From assembly GCA_003402745.1 (NCBI GenBank), contig QQND01000003.1, forward strand, positions 1 through 64,000: a DNA stretch of 64,000 nucleotides, given 5' to 3'. The DNA comes from Verrucomicrobiota bacterium (lineage in GTDB: Bacteria; Verrucomicrobiota; Verrucomicrobiia; Chthoniobacterales; Chthoniobacteraceae). This document shows positions 9,358 to 18,744 of this stretch, piece by piece. The position numbers and the translations under genes are program-made. The notes beneath the pieces were generated by a model, which was given only the letters and a program-made list of their open reading frames with translations, made no database searches and had not been told where the DNA came from. Each line of letters begins with the position of its first letter. Within the stretch, counting starts at the first letter, position 1.

Positions 9358-9379
9358 GGGCCTCCTAAACAGGAGGCCC
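9358..9379 (-). terminator. Hairpin terminator just after pdhB
   Basis: A 9-bp perfect stem (GGGCCTCCT/AGGAGGCCC) with a 4-base loop lies 43 bp after the pdhB stop. The minus-strand tail is CTCTCTT, a weak U tract; on the plus strand it is TTTCC. It forms a tandem pair with the hairpin at 9280-9301. Confidence 0.6.
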
Positions 9380-9421
9380 TTTCCAATGCCTGCCCCATTT
9401 TTGGGGCCTTCCAAACCCGGC

Positions 9422-10399
9422 CTACCGGCAGATGCTCAGCACCTTTTCTACCACGTCCGTGGGCCGGGGCAGCTGGCGCCGCTCGAGCTCGGGGCTGTAA
9501 ATCGCAGGCGCATCGATCGCGCTAAGACGCAGAATCGGGGCGTCGAGGTCATCGAAGCACTTCTCCGCAATGATGCTCGCAATCTGGGCGTCCACGCCGC
9601 AAAAGGGCTTGTTTTCCTCAACCAAAACCACGCGGTGCGTCTTGCGCACCGTGCGAAGGATCGCCTCCTCATCAAGGGGGCGGATGGACCGGAGATCCAG
9701 CACCTCCGCGCTGATGTCGTGCTCGGCCTGGAGTAGTTCCGCCGCCTTCAACGCCGTGAGCACAGCGCGCCCGTGCGCGATGATGGACACGTCGGTGCCT
9801 TCCCGCTTCACGTCGGCAACCCCGAGCGGAATGATGTATTCCTCCTCCGGCACCTCGCCCTTTTCACCGTAAAGAAGCGTGTTCTCCATGAACATCACCG
9901 GGTCATTGTCCCGTATCGCTGCCTTCAAAAGCCCCTTCGCATCGTACGGTGTCGCAGGACACACGACCTTGATGCCGGGCACGTTGGCGAGCCAGTTCTC
10001 AGGCGTGTGCGAATGTGTGGCCCCCACGTTGGTGCCGCCGTTGGCCGGACCGCGGATGACGATGGGGCAGTTGATCAACCCACCGCTCATGTACCGCACA
10101 AACCCCGCATTATTCACGATCTGGTCCCACGCCACAGAGGAAAAGCTCCAGAACATCAGTTCCATTACGGGCCGCAAACCGAGCATCGAAGCTCCCACCC
10201 CCATGCCAATGAAGGCCGCCTCGCTGATGGGCGTGTCCGCAACGCGCTTGTCTCCAAAGCGTTTCCAGAGCCCTTCGGTGACCTTGTAGGCGCCGTCGTA
10301 CTCGGCGACTTCCTCCCCCAGAAGCACGACGTTTTCGTCGCGCTCGATTTCCTCGGCCATGGCGTGGCGAAGCGCCTCGCGATAAGTAATTTCAGCCAT
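9422..10399 (-). CDS. pdhB: Pyruvate dehydrogenase E1 component, beta subunit
   Basis: A 325-residue transketolase-like E1 beta subunit. The N-terminal pyrimidine-binding domain starts MAEITYREALRHAMAEE and contains LLGEEVAEYDGAYKVTEGL and the typical DTPISEAAFIGMGVGA. The C-terminal transketolase-C domain holds DLRSIRPLDEEAI, THRVVLVEE and DAPILRLSAIDAP. With the alpha subunit it decarboxylates pyruvate on thiamine diphosphate and passes the acetyl group to E2 lipoyl groups. It lies 42 bp downstream of pdhA and two hairpin terminators follow, so E2 and E3 must be encoded elsewhere. A branched-chain 2-oxoacid substrate is less likely given the alpha/beta sequence style. Confidence 0.93.
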   Translation of the reverse strand: MAEITYREALRHAMAEEIERDENVVLLGEEVAEYDGAYKVTEGLWKRFGDKRVADTPISEAAFIGMGVGASMLGLRPVMELMFWSFSSVAWDQIVNNAGFVRYMSGGLINCPIVIRGPANGGTNVGATHSHTPENWLANVPGIKVVCPATPYDAKGLLKAAIRDNDPVMFMENTLLYGEKGEVPEEEYIIPLGVADVKREGTDVSIIAHGRAVLTALKAAELLQAEHDISAEVLDLRSIRPLDEEAILRTVRKTHRVVLVEENKPFCGVDAQIASIIAEKCFDDLDAPILRLSAIDAPAIYSPELERRQLPRPTDVVEKVLSICR

Positions 10400-10441
10400 A
10401 AAAGTTTTTCTAGCCCACCCCGCTGGAGGAGGGACCTAAAT

Positions 10442-11512
10442 TTAGTCGTTAAAGAAATGACGCCCTGTCCGACCGGCGGCCGTCTGGCGGTCCACTTCGA
10501 AATACACGTCCTCGGTGATGGACTCCACAGAGGGAATCGGGCTTTCTTCTGCAAAAATCACGCTGTCGGAGGCCTCCTTCTTGGCCGCATCGTCAATCGC
10601 CTCATACTGTTCTTCGTTCAGCACGCGCTCCTCGAGCAACCTTGCCTTCCAAAGATTGATGGGGTCGTGCTGCGCCTTGTACGTTTCAATCTCTTCTTCG
10701 CTCCGGTACACCTTGTGCTTGGCGTCCGCCACGGAGTGCCCGTAGTACCGGTACGTCGCGATCTCAAGAACCGTCGGACGCGACTCCTGATGAGCCCGGT
10801 CCACCGCCACTTGGATTTTCGCGCGCACTTCGTACACGTCCTCCCCGTTGAGCGTGTCCCATTCAATCCCAAAACCTTCCGCACGCTCCGCCAGGCAGCT
10901 TTTAAACACGCTGGAACGGGCAAGGCTCGTTCCCATCGAATAGCCGTTGTTTTCAATGATGTAGATCACCGGCAGATTCCAGAGCGAAGCCATGTTCATC
11001 GACTCGTAAAAACACCCCTGGTTGACTGCTCCATCCCCCATGAAACACATGGCGGACCCAGTCAACCCCTTATACTTCAGCCCGTAGGCCAGACCCAGGC
11101 CGAGGGGGGTCTGCCCTCCCACAATGCCGTGCCCGCCCCAGTAGTTTTTATCAGGTGCAAAAAAGTGCATCGAGCCGCCCTTGCCCTTGGAACAGCCCGT
11201 GGCTTTCCCAAAAAGCTCTGCCATACACTCGTTCATGTTCATCCCCACAGCCAGGGCGTGGCCATGGTCCCTGTAGGCGGTGATCACATGGTCGTTGGGG
11301 CCCATCAGCGAACAGGCGCCCGCCGCCACGCTTTCCTGCCCGATGTAAAGATGGAGAAACCCCCCCATCTTGCCGCCCTGATACGCTCGGAGCGCCGCCT
11401 GCTCAAACCGGCGGATGCGGAGCATCTCCTTGAGCAGCCGAATTTTGTCAGCGGGTGTGAGGGCCTCGTTGATGGGGGCCGAGGCGAATTCGCAGGTTTT
11501 TAAGGTTTCCAT
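10442..11512 (-). CDS. pdhA: Pyruvate dehydrogenase E1 component, alpha subunit
   Basis: A 356-residue E1 alpha subunit. The thiamine-diphosphate motif runs from GDG at about residue 159 to NN at about 189 (GDGAVNQGCFYESMNMAS and IYIIENN). Other family signatures are GGFLHLYIGQE, GSMHFFAP and YRYYGHSVAD. It forms an alpha2beta2 complex with PdhB and catalyses decarboxylation of pyruvate and reductive acetylation of E2. It begins at ATG 11512, 175 bp after the end of glmS on the same strand; I saw no strong promoter or terminator in that gap. Confidence 0.94.
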   Translation of the reverse strand: METLKTCEFASAPINEALTPADKIRLLKEMLRIRRFEQAALRAYQGGKMGGFLHLYIGQESVAAGACSLMGPNDHVITAYRDHGHALAVGMNMNECMAELFGKATGCSKGKGGSMHFFAPDKNYWGGHGIVGGQTPLGLGLAYGLKYKGLTGSAMCFMGDGAVNQGCFYESMNMASLWNLPVIYIIENNGYSMGTSLARSSVFKSCLAERAEGFGIEWDTLNGEDVYEVRAKIQVAVDRAHQESRPTVLEIATYRYYGHSVADAKHKVYRSEEEIETYKAQHDPINLWKARLLEERVLNEEQYEAIDDAAKKEASDSVIFAEESPIPSVESITEDVYFEVDRQTAAGRTGRHFFND

Positions 11513-11687
11513 GGCAAATGGGCGTGTTGAGCAGACTTGGGTAAGGTACGCGCGCAGGGCAATTCAGGCAACCCCTGAATGGAGGTGGCGAGGCTGATCC
11601 TCAAGGGCCGAAACCCAGAGTCCAAACCGAAAGAAATGAGCCTGTAAAAAATCCTTCCTCGGCCGCCTCCCAGAGAGTCCCCTCCCC

Positions 11688-13538
11688 CTACTCCACCGTC
11701 ACACTTTTGGCCAAGTTGCGCGGCTTGTCCACGTCGCATCCCAGCGCCACCGCTGCGTGGTAGGCCAGTAACTGCAGCGGAATCGCATTCAGGATGGGCG
11801 AAAGATAGTCCGGACAGCGCGGAATCAAAATGGTGTCGTCGCAAACCTGCTCCAAGCGCCGGCTCCCCTCCGAACCAATCCCGATCACAGGCCCCTTGCG
11901 CGCCCGGACCTCCTCGATATTACTCAAGTTTTTCTCAAAAACACTGTCCTCCGGCGCGATAAACACCGAAGGCAGCTCGGGTGTGATCAGGGCGATGATC
12001 CCGTGCTTGAGCTCAGCGCTCGGGTGCCCGCTCGCATGGATGTACGATATCTCCTTCATCTTGAGCGCTCCCTCCAGCGCCACCGGATAGTTAAACTGCC
12101 GCCCCAAAAACATCATGGACTGCGCATGTGCGTACTTCCTGGCGATCTCGCGAATCTGGTCCGAGAGTTTCAAAATTTCCCGCACCTTGTCCGGAATGGC
12201 CTCCAGTTCGTCGATCATCCGCAGCCCTTGCGAGCTGGACAAATGCCGGATGCGCCCGTTTAGAAAAGCCAGCAGGGTCAGCACCACGCACTGGCTGGTG
12301 AAACTCTTGGTCGCCGCCACCCCGATCTCCGTGCCGGCGTGCATGTACACCCCGCCGTCGCTTTCCCGGGCGATTGTGGAGGCCACGTTGTTGCAGATGC
12401 CCAGCGTCCGGTGGCCCTTGCGCTGGCTTTCTCGGACGGCCGCAAGCGTGTCGGCTGTTTCCCCGCTCTGGCTCAGGGCGAACACCAAAACATCTTTGGG
12501 CAGGGGCATGTTCCGGTAGCGGAACTCCGAGGCGAACTCCACCTCCGCTGGGATGTGCGCGAGGTGTTCAATCAAGTGCTCCCCTACCATGGCGGCGTGA
12601 AACGCGGTGCCGCAACCGGTGAGCACCACGCGCTCCACGGCGCGCAGTTCGGCGTTTGTCATGTTCAGGCCCCCCAACTTGGCCGTGGCCTCCTCCCGGG
12701 AAAGCCGGCCGCGCATGGCGTCCCGGATGGTTTCGGGCTGCTCAAAAATCTCCTTCAGCATGAAATGGGGGTAGTCCCCTTTGTCCACGTCCTTTTCCTG
12801 AAACTCCACCGCCTTGACTTCATAGCCGCTCACCCCCCCAAGCAGCGTGGAAAGCTCAAACCCCTCAGCCGTCACGGCGGCAATGTCAAAATCCTTGAGA
12901 TAAACCACCTCCCGCGTGTGGCTGGCGATCGCGCTCACGTCGCTCGCCAGAAAATGCTCCCCTTTTCCAATCCCCAGCACCAGAGGACTCCCCCGACGCG
13001 CCCCCACCAGCACGCCGGGAAGATCCCGGTGGACCACCGCGATCCCATACGTCCCCACCACCTGCCGCAGCGCACTGCGCACCGCCTCCACCAGCCGCGC
13101 CGCCGACGCGCCCGGGCCGCCCTCGGCAAAATGCTTGCCCACCAGGTGAGAAAGCACCTCGGTGTCGGTCTGCGAGACAAAGACATGCCCCTCCCGCAGC
13201 AGTCCCTCCCGCAGCGTCCCGTGGTTTTCAATCACCCCGTTGTGCACCAGCGCGAGCGCCCCGGTCTGGTCCACGTGAGGGTGCGCATTGGCGTCGGTCA
13301 CCGCGCCGTGGGTGGCCCAACGGGTGTGCGAAATCCCGGTTTTCCCCTCCACCGGAGATTCCTGGAGCAGTTCCGCCAGATTCGCGATACGGCCCATCCG
13401 CTTCCGCAGCGCGATTCCATCCGCATTCAATACGGCGAGTCCCGCGCTGTCGTATCCCCGGTACTCAAGGCGGCGCAAGCCCGCCAAAAGAAAGGGAACG
13501 GCCTCCTGATTTCCAATGTATCCAACAATTCCGCACAT
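11688..13538 (-). CDS. glmS: Glutamine--fructose-6-phosphate aminotransferase (isomerizing)
   Basis: A 616-residue enzyme of full family length that makes glucosamine-6-phosphate for peptidoglycan and LPS. The N-terminal glutaminase begins MCGIVGYIG with the catalytic Cys right after Met. It continues with RRLEYRGYDSAG and ISHTRWATHG. Two SIS sugar-isomerase domains follow (about residues 290-610), with TGCGTAFHAAMV, FALSQSGETADT and AELKHGIIAL. The C-terminus LAKSVTVE is the typical ending. Only about 130 bp separate it from the divergent glgC, too little and without the pattern for a glmS ribozyme. Confidence 0.97.
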   Translation of the reverse strand: MCGIVGYIGNQEAVPFLLAGLRRLEYRGYDSAGLAVLNADGIALRKRMGRIANLAELLQESPVEGKTGISHTRWATHGAVTDANAHPHVDQTGALALVHNGVIENHGTLREGLLREGHVFVSQTDTEVLSHLVGKHFAEGGPGASAARLVEAVRSALRQVVGTYGIAVVHRDLPGVLVGARRGSPLVLGIGKGEHFLASDVSAIASHTREVVYLKDFDIAAVTAEGFELSTLLGGVSGYEVKAVEFQEKDVDKGDYPHFMLKEIFEQPETIRDAMRGRLSREEATAKLGGLNMTNAELRAVERVVLTGCGTAFHAAMVGEHLIEHLAHIPAEVEFASEFRYRNMPLPKDVLVFALSQSGETADTLAAVRESQRKGHRTLGICNNVASTIARESDGGVYMHAGTEIGVAATKSFTSQCVVLTLLAFLNGRIRHLSSSQGLRMIDELEAIPDKVREILKLSDQIREIARKYAHAQSMMFLGRQFNYPVALEGALKMKEISYIHASGHPSAELKHGIIALITPELPSVFIAPEDSVFEKNLSNIEEVRARKGPVIGIGSEGSRRLEQVCDDTILIPRCPDYLSPILNAIPLQLLAYHAAVALGCDVDKPRNLAKSVTVE

Positions 13539-13667
13539 AAGCTTTCAAATGTAGGGTCGGTTGGCGCCCCCGTAAAATAACTTCCTACAAAACCCGCTCG
13601 GCAGGGGCCCGCGTGATACGCCATGCTCCCGACGTCATCCCCAACCCGAACCCCCGCACTTCATCTC

Positions 13668-14960
13668 ATGAGCATGCAGAACTGGACCTCCATCACCGAC
13701 AAAACCCTCGCAATCATCATGGGCGGCGGCGCCGGCTCCCGGCTCTTCCCCCTAACCAAGGAACGCTCCAAGCCCGCGGTCCCGCTCGCAGGCAAATACC
13801 GCATCGTCGACATTGCCGTCAGCAATTGCATCAACAGCGGCCTCCGGGGTATTTTTGTGCTCACCCAGTTCAATAGCGTCTCTTTGCACCGCCACATCCA
13901 CGCGGCCTACAAGTTCGACGATTTCTCAAAAGCCTTTGTCGAAATCCTCGCCGCCCAACAGACCCCCAGCGGCGAACGCTGGTATCAGGGCACCGCAGAC
14001 GCCGTGCGCCAGAACCTCCGCGACTTCCTCAACTCCCAGTACGACCACTTCATCATCCTCTCCGGCGACCAACTCTACAGAATGGACTTCCGCGACGTGC
14101 TCGCGCGCCATATCGAAACCGGCGCCGACATCACCATCGCCACCACCCCGGTCTCGCGCCAGGACGCCTCCAGCTTTGGGATCATGCGCACCGACTCCAA
14201 CCGGCGCATCTCCGAGTTCGTAGAGAAACCCACAGACCCCGCCGTTTTGGACGCCCTGCGCATCAGCCCGAAACTGCTCGAAAAACTTGGAAAAGCCGCC
14301 GACGCAGAGCTCTACCAGGCCTCCATGGGCATCTACGTCTTCAACCGCCAGGCCCTCATCCAGGCGCTCGACAACCAGCACGTCGACTTCGGCAAAAACG
14401 TCATCCCCGAACAAATCCACAAGGCCAAAGTCTCCGCCTATATTTTTCAAGGCTACTGGGAGGACATCGGTACGATACGCTCCTTCTTCGACGCAAACCT
14501 CGCACTCGCGCGCACCCTGCCCCCGTTCAACTTCTTTGATTCCGCAGCCCCCATTTTCACCCACGCCCGCTTCCTGCCCGCGAGCAAGATCAACTCCGCA
14601 ACCGTCCGCGAGGCAGTCGTCTCCGATGGCTGCGTCATCACCGAGGCCACCATCGAGCGCGCCGTCATCGGCATCCGCAGCGTCATCGAGGTCGGTAGCG
14701 TCCTGCGCAACTGCGTAATGATGGGTGCCGACTATTTCGACTCCGAACTCGCCCGTCCAGCCGGCGCACCAGCCGTCGGGGTCGGCCGCAACTGCCGTAT
14801 CGAAAACGCGATCATCGACAAAAACGCTCGCATCGGCGACGGCGTGGTGATCAACCCCGCAGGAAAACCCGACACCTTCGACGGCCACAATTTCTTCATC
14901 CGCGATGGCATCGTCGTGATTCCCAAGGACGCCATCATCCCCTCGGGCACCGTCATTTAA
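13668..14960 (+). CDS. glgC: Glucose-1-phosphate adenylyltransferase (ADP-glucose pyrophosphorylase)
   Basis: About 430 residues from ATG 13668 (MSMQNWTS). An in-frame ATG at 13623 would add 15 residues that do not fit the family start. The nucleotidyltransferase domain has IIMGGGAGSRLFPLTKERSKPAVPL, split here as the G-rich loop and the KPAVPL substrate motif. GTADAVRQN, ILSGDQLYRMD, FVEKP and GYWEDIGTI follow. A C-terminal left-handed beta-helix carries the hexapeptide repeats. It makes ADP-glucose for glycogen synthesis. No other glycogen gene is adjacent. It is divergent from glmS. Confidence 0.96.
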   Translation: MSMQNWTSITDKTLAIIMGGGAGSRLFPLTKERSKPAVPLAGKYRIVDIAVSNCINSGLRGIFVLTQFNSVSLHRHIHAAYKFDDFSKAFVEILAAQQTPSGERWYQGTADAVRQNLRDFLNSQYDHFIILSGDQLYRMDFRDVLARHIETGADITIATTPVSRQDASSFGIMRTDSNRRISEFVEKPTDPAVLDALRISPKLLEKLGKAADAELYQASMGIYVFNRQALIQALDNQHVDFGKNVIPEQIHKAKVSAYIFQGYWEDIGTIRSFFDANLALARTLPPFNFFDSAAPIFTHARFLPASKINSATVREAVVSDGCVITEATIERAVIGIRSVIEVGSVLRNCVMMGADYFDSELARPAGAPAVGVGRNCRIENAIIDKNARIGDGVVINPAGKPDTFDGHNFFIRDGIVVIPKDAIIPSGTVI

Positions 14961-15007
14961 AACGCGAGCCAAGGCCGCTAGGGGCGCTAGGGGCGCCTAA
15001 AACAGGC

Positions 15008-15041
15008 AGCCCCGCCCGCCATTTCCTGCGCCAGCGGGGCT
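15008..15041. terminator. Possible bidirectional terminator between glgC and the heme protein gene
   Basis: An 8-bp perfect inverted repeat (AGCCCCGC/GCGGGGCT) with an 18-base spacer lies between two convergent genes. There is no clear T tract, so termination is an inference from position and stem. Confidence 0.35.
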
Positions 15042-15060
15042 CGGGCCACTTTCCCCTCGC

Positions 15061-17751
15061 CTACTTTATTTCCCCGGACTTCAAATACGCGACAATGTCG
15101 GCGATCGACTGCGCCGTGAGTCCCAACGTCTCCGGACTCGCCATCAGGGAGCGATCAAACCGAGTCACCGATTTGATTTTATCCTCGGCAATCGACTGGA
15201 CCAACCCGCCCACGCAACGGATGACCGTAGGGTCGCCCTTGGCCAAAATAATCCCGTCCACACGGACGCCATCGGTGGTTTCAATGCGGCTGCCCTCATA
15301 GTTGAAGGCAATGTCAGCCGAAGGATTTAAAATCGCTTTTGCGATCACCTCTCTCGGCTGCGTCGCCCCATAGGCTGTCAGGTCCGGACCAAACGCCGCG
15401 CCTTGAGCGCCGATTTTGTGACACGAATAACAGACCGCAGCGGCGGCTTGCCCGCGGGCGGCATCACCAACAAGGACGGTGACATCCGCCAACGTGGGGA
15501 AGCCTGCTTCACGCACCGGTGGCTCTGGAGAAAGTACTTCCTGCAGCTCTTTTTCCTCCAGCAAACCGCGCTCCCGCATAAGCTGGGTGAGGCCAACCGA
15601 TTTCCAAAGACTCCCACGGCGGTTGTTGAGCCACCAGAGGAGCTCCTTGGCCACAGGCAAGTTTTTGTCCGCAGCCAGCCCGATCATCGCCTCGGCTGCC
15701 TCCCGACCCGGAGTGAACGCAATGGTGTCCAGCGCCAGTCTGCGTTGCGCGTCCGAAAGGCCGGAATCCAGCACCCTAGCGCTCAAGAGCGGAAGCGCCG
15801 CCGGCACGTGCAGCCGCCAGGCAAGCCTCGCAAAAGCCTCGCTCCACTGGGCCGAAGGCGCCCCCAAAGCCGCTTGCACCGCAGCAAAAACCTCCGTCTC
15901 CTTCCCCTGCGCTCCCGTCCCGAACGCCTCGAGGTAGGCCCGGTCAAGACCGTCATAGCCGCGCGCGATCTGCAGCAGCAGAGGCACACTGTGGGGCGCA
16001 GCCACATCCCGCAAAGCAATGGCCACGTCACGCCGAACCGCCGCCGAAACATCCGAGGCAAGCCTCTCCGCCATCCCCACAATGTCGCCCCCAGAACGAC
16101 GCAACGCGCGGAACGCCACAATCCGCTTGGCCTCCTCCTTCGACTCCAACCACTCCGCCGCCTTCGCTTTCCCGGGCGCGCCCATCTGCGCCAACAGCCA
16201 CACTGCGCGCGATGCGATGTACGGATTTTCATCCGAAAGCAACTCCGCCACCGCCGGAACCGCGGCCTCTCCCTGCGCCCTCAGCCGGATGAATCCGCCG
16301 TAGCGCACGTTCACCGCAGGACTTTTGAGCGCCAAGATCTGGCCCTCAGTCCGCGAGAGCTCCAACTTCGGAACCTTGGAGACAAACCCCTTCGGTGCGA
16401 TCCGATAAATCGTGCCCAGCCAGCCCTTGTCGAGCGTGCCATGCCCACCCACCTGAGGATCAAACCAGTCCGCCACGTAAAGAGCCCCATCCGGCCCCAC
16501 GCACGCATCAGAAGGCCGAAACAGCGTGGGTAACTCATGGGAAGCGCTTTTTCCACCCCCCGTGAAATCCGAACCCGCAAAGTTTTTCTCCTTGTTGGAG
16601 GTCAAAAAATCAAAGCGCTCCAGCTTCCAGTCCGCGCCTTCCAGTTTGGGTTTGTACCCGAACACCACATTGCGGCCCGCTTCACACGCAAATAGCGTAC
16701 CCCTCCACTCCTCCCCCAACGCCCCGTTTTCATAAAACGCAACACCCGTCGGAGAGCCCCCCCCGTAGACGTCGCCAGCCGGCATCGAGCCGGGATCTTC
16801 CTGGCGCCACTCCGCCACCGGCGTGGCTTGCCCCGGCCGCGCATCCGCACCCCAGGAACGCTTGCCATCGCTCGAGGCGAATCCCGCGTTGCCGTATTCC
16901 ATGACGGCGCTCACGCGGCACGCCGGTGGATCGTCGTTGTCGCTTTGAAAAATGTCGCCAAAGGACGTCACCGCCTGCTCGAAACTGTTCCGGTAATTGT
17001 GCCCGATCATCTCCACCCGGGACCCATCAGGCTGCATCCGCGCCGTAAACCCTCCGACCCATACCCGCCCGTCATCGCTCTTTTGGCCAGCAACTTCCGT
17101 CGGGTTTATCAACTGCGGTTTGAGCGGGTTTTTCCGGCCGTTCGTCGGGTCGTACGGACTCCCAATACGAAAGGTTTTTCCTGACTTGTCCGTAAACACC
17201 GCGCCCGTATTGCCATGGTTGATATACCACAGGCCGTCCGGACCGGCCGTCACTGCGTGAAGACTGTGGTCGTGGTTGCGCCCGTTAAACCCGGTGAGAA
17301 GCACCTCCCTTTTGTCGGTTGCAGGGTCGAATTTCCGGTCCCCGTTGACATCGGTAAAAATCAACAAATCCGGCGGCTGGGACACCACAATCTTGTTGTC
17401 CAAAACAGCGATTCCCAAAGGCGCAACCAGCTCCGGATCCTGCAGGAAAACCCGGCTCAAATCCGCCTTCCCGTCCTGGTCGGTATCCTCGAGGACCACG
17501 ATTCTGTCCCCCTCAGGCCGCACCGGAGACTTCCGGTAATTCACCCCTTCGGCGACCCAAAGGCGCCCCTCCGCGTCGAAATCAATGTTCGTCGGATTGT
17601 AGAGCAGCGGTGTGGTCGCCCAAACCGTGACCTCCAAACCAGCGGGAAGTGCAAACAACTCGGGGGGGACCATTTTTGGAGCCTCCTCCAAAGCCGGAGC
17701 CGCCAGAGTGAACAGAGCCAAGGGAAAGACAGAAAACGCGATTCGTTTCAT
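15061..17751 (-). CDS. PVC-type heme-binding CxxCH membrane-bound dehydrogenase-like protein
   Basis: About 896 residues from ATG 17751 (MKRIAFSVFPLALF), chosen because a clean signal peptide follows; an upstream in-frame start would place 29 residues before it. A beta-propeller sugar-dehydrogenase-like domain of the TIGR02604 kind comes first (about residues 40-440), with FDAEGRLWVAEGVNYRKSP, NDDPPACR and GPDGALYVADW. HEAT-like helical repeats follow (about 470-730). A C-terminal cytochrome-type heme domain (TIGR02603 kind) has CYSCHK with C774, C777 and H778, then GPDLTAYG. It is periplasmic and binds one c-type heme. The electron donor and the true substrate of this large PVC family are not established; sugar oxidation is commonly assumed. 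Confidence 0.88.
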   Translation of the reverse strand: MKRIAFSVFPLALFTLAAPALEEAPKMVPPELFALPAGLEVTVWATTPLLYNPTNIDFDAEGRLWVAEGVNYRKSPVRPEGDRIVVLEDTDQDGKADLSRVFLQDPELVAPLGIAVLDNKIVVSQPPDLLIFTDVNGDRKFDPATDKREVLLTGFNGRNHDHSLHAVTAGPDGLWYINHGNTGAVFTDKSGKTFRIGSPYDPTNGRKNPLKPQLINPTEVAGQKSDDGRVWVGGFTARMQPDGSRVEMIGHNYRNSFEQAVTSFGDIFQSDNDDPPACRVSAVMEYGNAGFASSDGKRSWGADARPGQATPVAEWRQEDPGSMPAGDVYGGGSPTGVAFYENGALGEEWRGTLFACEAGRNVVFGYKPKLEGADWKLERFDFLTSNKEKNFAGSDFTGGGKSASHELPTLFRPSDACVGPDGALYVADWFDPQVGGHGTLDKGWLGTIYRIAPKGFVSKVPKLELSRTEGQILALKSPAVNVRYGGFIRLRAQGEAAVPAVAELLSDENPYIASRAVWLLAQMGAPGKAKAAEWLESKEEAKRIVAFRALRRSGGDIVGMAERLASDVSAAVRRDVAIALRDVAAPHSVPLLLQIARGYDGLDRAYLEAFGTGAQGKETEVFAAVQAALGAPSAQWSEAFARLAWRLHVPAALPLLSARVLDSGLSDAQRRLALDTIAFTPGREAAEAMIGLAADKNLPVAKELLWWLNNRRGSLWKSVGLTQLMRERGLLEEKELQEVLSPEPPVREAGFPTLADVTVLVGDAARGQAAAAVCYSCHKIGAQGAAFGPDLTAYGATQPREVIAKAILNPSADIAFNYEGSRIETTDGVRVDGIILAKGDPTVIRCVGGLVQSIAEDKIKSVTRFDRSLMASPETLGLTAQSIADIVAYLKSGEIK

Positions 17752-17876
17752 GAAAGAGTAGAAGGGGCGATGCTCGACAGATTCAATTTTTTGGAGACGA
17801 CAGTCTTGCAGACTCACGTCTAAGTTCCCAGTTTGCAACGCAGGACAGACCGCACCCTCTTTTTTGCCAGCACTAG

Positions 17877-18585
17877 GAGTCTGTCGGGCTTAAGGATGGC
17901 TCGGTTTGCCTACCGCCCCATACACCTGTCCGCCCAATGACTCTTCGGTCTCCTTGACAGCTTTTTCACTATAAAATCCGCTGTCCACTATCCAGCGGTT
18001 CGGTGTCCCAATATCTTTGTTTACCACCTGTGCTGTAGGCATTAACTACTTCATTTCGTTTGCAGATGCACATACCCTTGCGCTTAAAATAAGCATGGAT
18101 CCATCTGCGTCTACGGCCGCCTGCGCATTATAGCATTGCTCGAAATGCTTTCCATTTCCCACCTTCATAAGGCGACTTTCAGGATCCGTGAAATTATACG
18201 GCTCACGGCCGCTGGTCGTATCACTGGGTGGCTTGGGCTCACGGCCACTTACACGCTTTCCCTGCTCTTTTTAGCGGCACGTTCAATCTCTCTGGAGCTG
18301 AAGCGCCCGGTGGCATCCCCGTAAATGAGCAAGCCGAGTAGCATCCTTGGAGGATACTGTGCGCTACCGTTGCCTCTGTGATTGATGGAGGCTTGACTGA
18401 AATCAAAGCCGTTTGAAGCATCAATGACGAAATGCACTAAATGACCGCCTGGCACCCAGTCTCCTAAGTCTGGGGGCAGACGCAGTGCGTGTTTCTGTCT
18501 ACATTTACTAGTCGTTCAGCCATAGATGAATATCGGACAAAATTGGCTTTTTCTTTAGCCCGGAAAAGCCAATTCCGACAGCCTC
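17877..18585 (-). mobile_element. Decayed IS1182-like insertion sequence with broken transposase
   Basis: The minus strand reads pieces of an IS1182-type transposase. From ATG 18523 comes MAERLVNVDR, then after a frameshift LPPDLGDWVPGGHLVHFVIDA, INHRGNGSAQYPPRMLLGLL and ATGRFSSREIERA. The frame then jumps to SGREPYNFTDPESRLMKVGN and YNAQAAVDADGSM. A stop is followed by IVDSGFYSEKAV. The second half of the N-terminal domain and the C-terminus are missing, and several frameshifts and stops are present. Imperfect inverted ends GAGTCTGTCGG (17877) and GAGGCTGTCGG (18585) bracket it. It cannot encode an active transposase. It sits 160 bp upstream of the ECF sigma gene, at the edge of the accessory island. 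Confidence 0.8.
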
Positions 18586-18675
18586 CCAGTCACATCGCAG
18601 CGCAGCGAGCAAGACCGCTCCTGCTGTGCCAGTGAGCCAGAATAAGCTAGACGCATCAGAATCCTTCTTGCCTCC

Positions 18676-18703
18676 GGAACCCAGGAAAACTCACTTTCCT
18701 CAT
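18676..18703 (+). promoter_or_regulatory. Possible ECF-type promoter upstream of the sigma factor gene
   Basis: GGAACC, a 16-base spacer and CCTCAT lie 41 bp before the GTG start of the ECF sigma gene. GGAACC matches the common ECF -35 box; the -10 is less certain. It would fit autoregulation. Confidence 0.3.
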
Positions 18704-18744
18704 AAAACTTCGTAACGCTGGCACGGCTCGGGGTGTAGTTACAT

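Noticed and set aside
9773-11503. A 576-codon open frame on the plus strand
   Set aside because: It lies opposite pdhB and pdhA, whose motifs are clear; its product is His/Arg/Val-rich with no domain, typical of a shadow in GC-rich DNA.
12339-13580. A 413-codon plus-strand frame
   Set aside because: Opposite glmS; no recognisable motif.
13539-13667. glmS ribozyme upstream of glmS
   Set aside because: The gap to glgC is about 130 bp and I see no conserved core; the ribozyme is mostly a Firmicutes feature.
17950-17980. TTGACA and TATAAA inside the IS remnant as a promoter
   Set aside because: The spacer is only 10 bases, too short for sigma-70.
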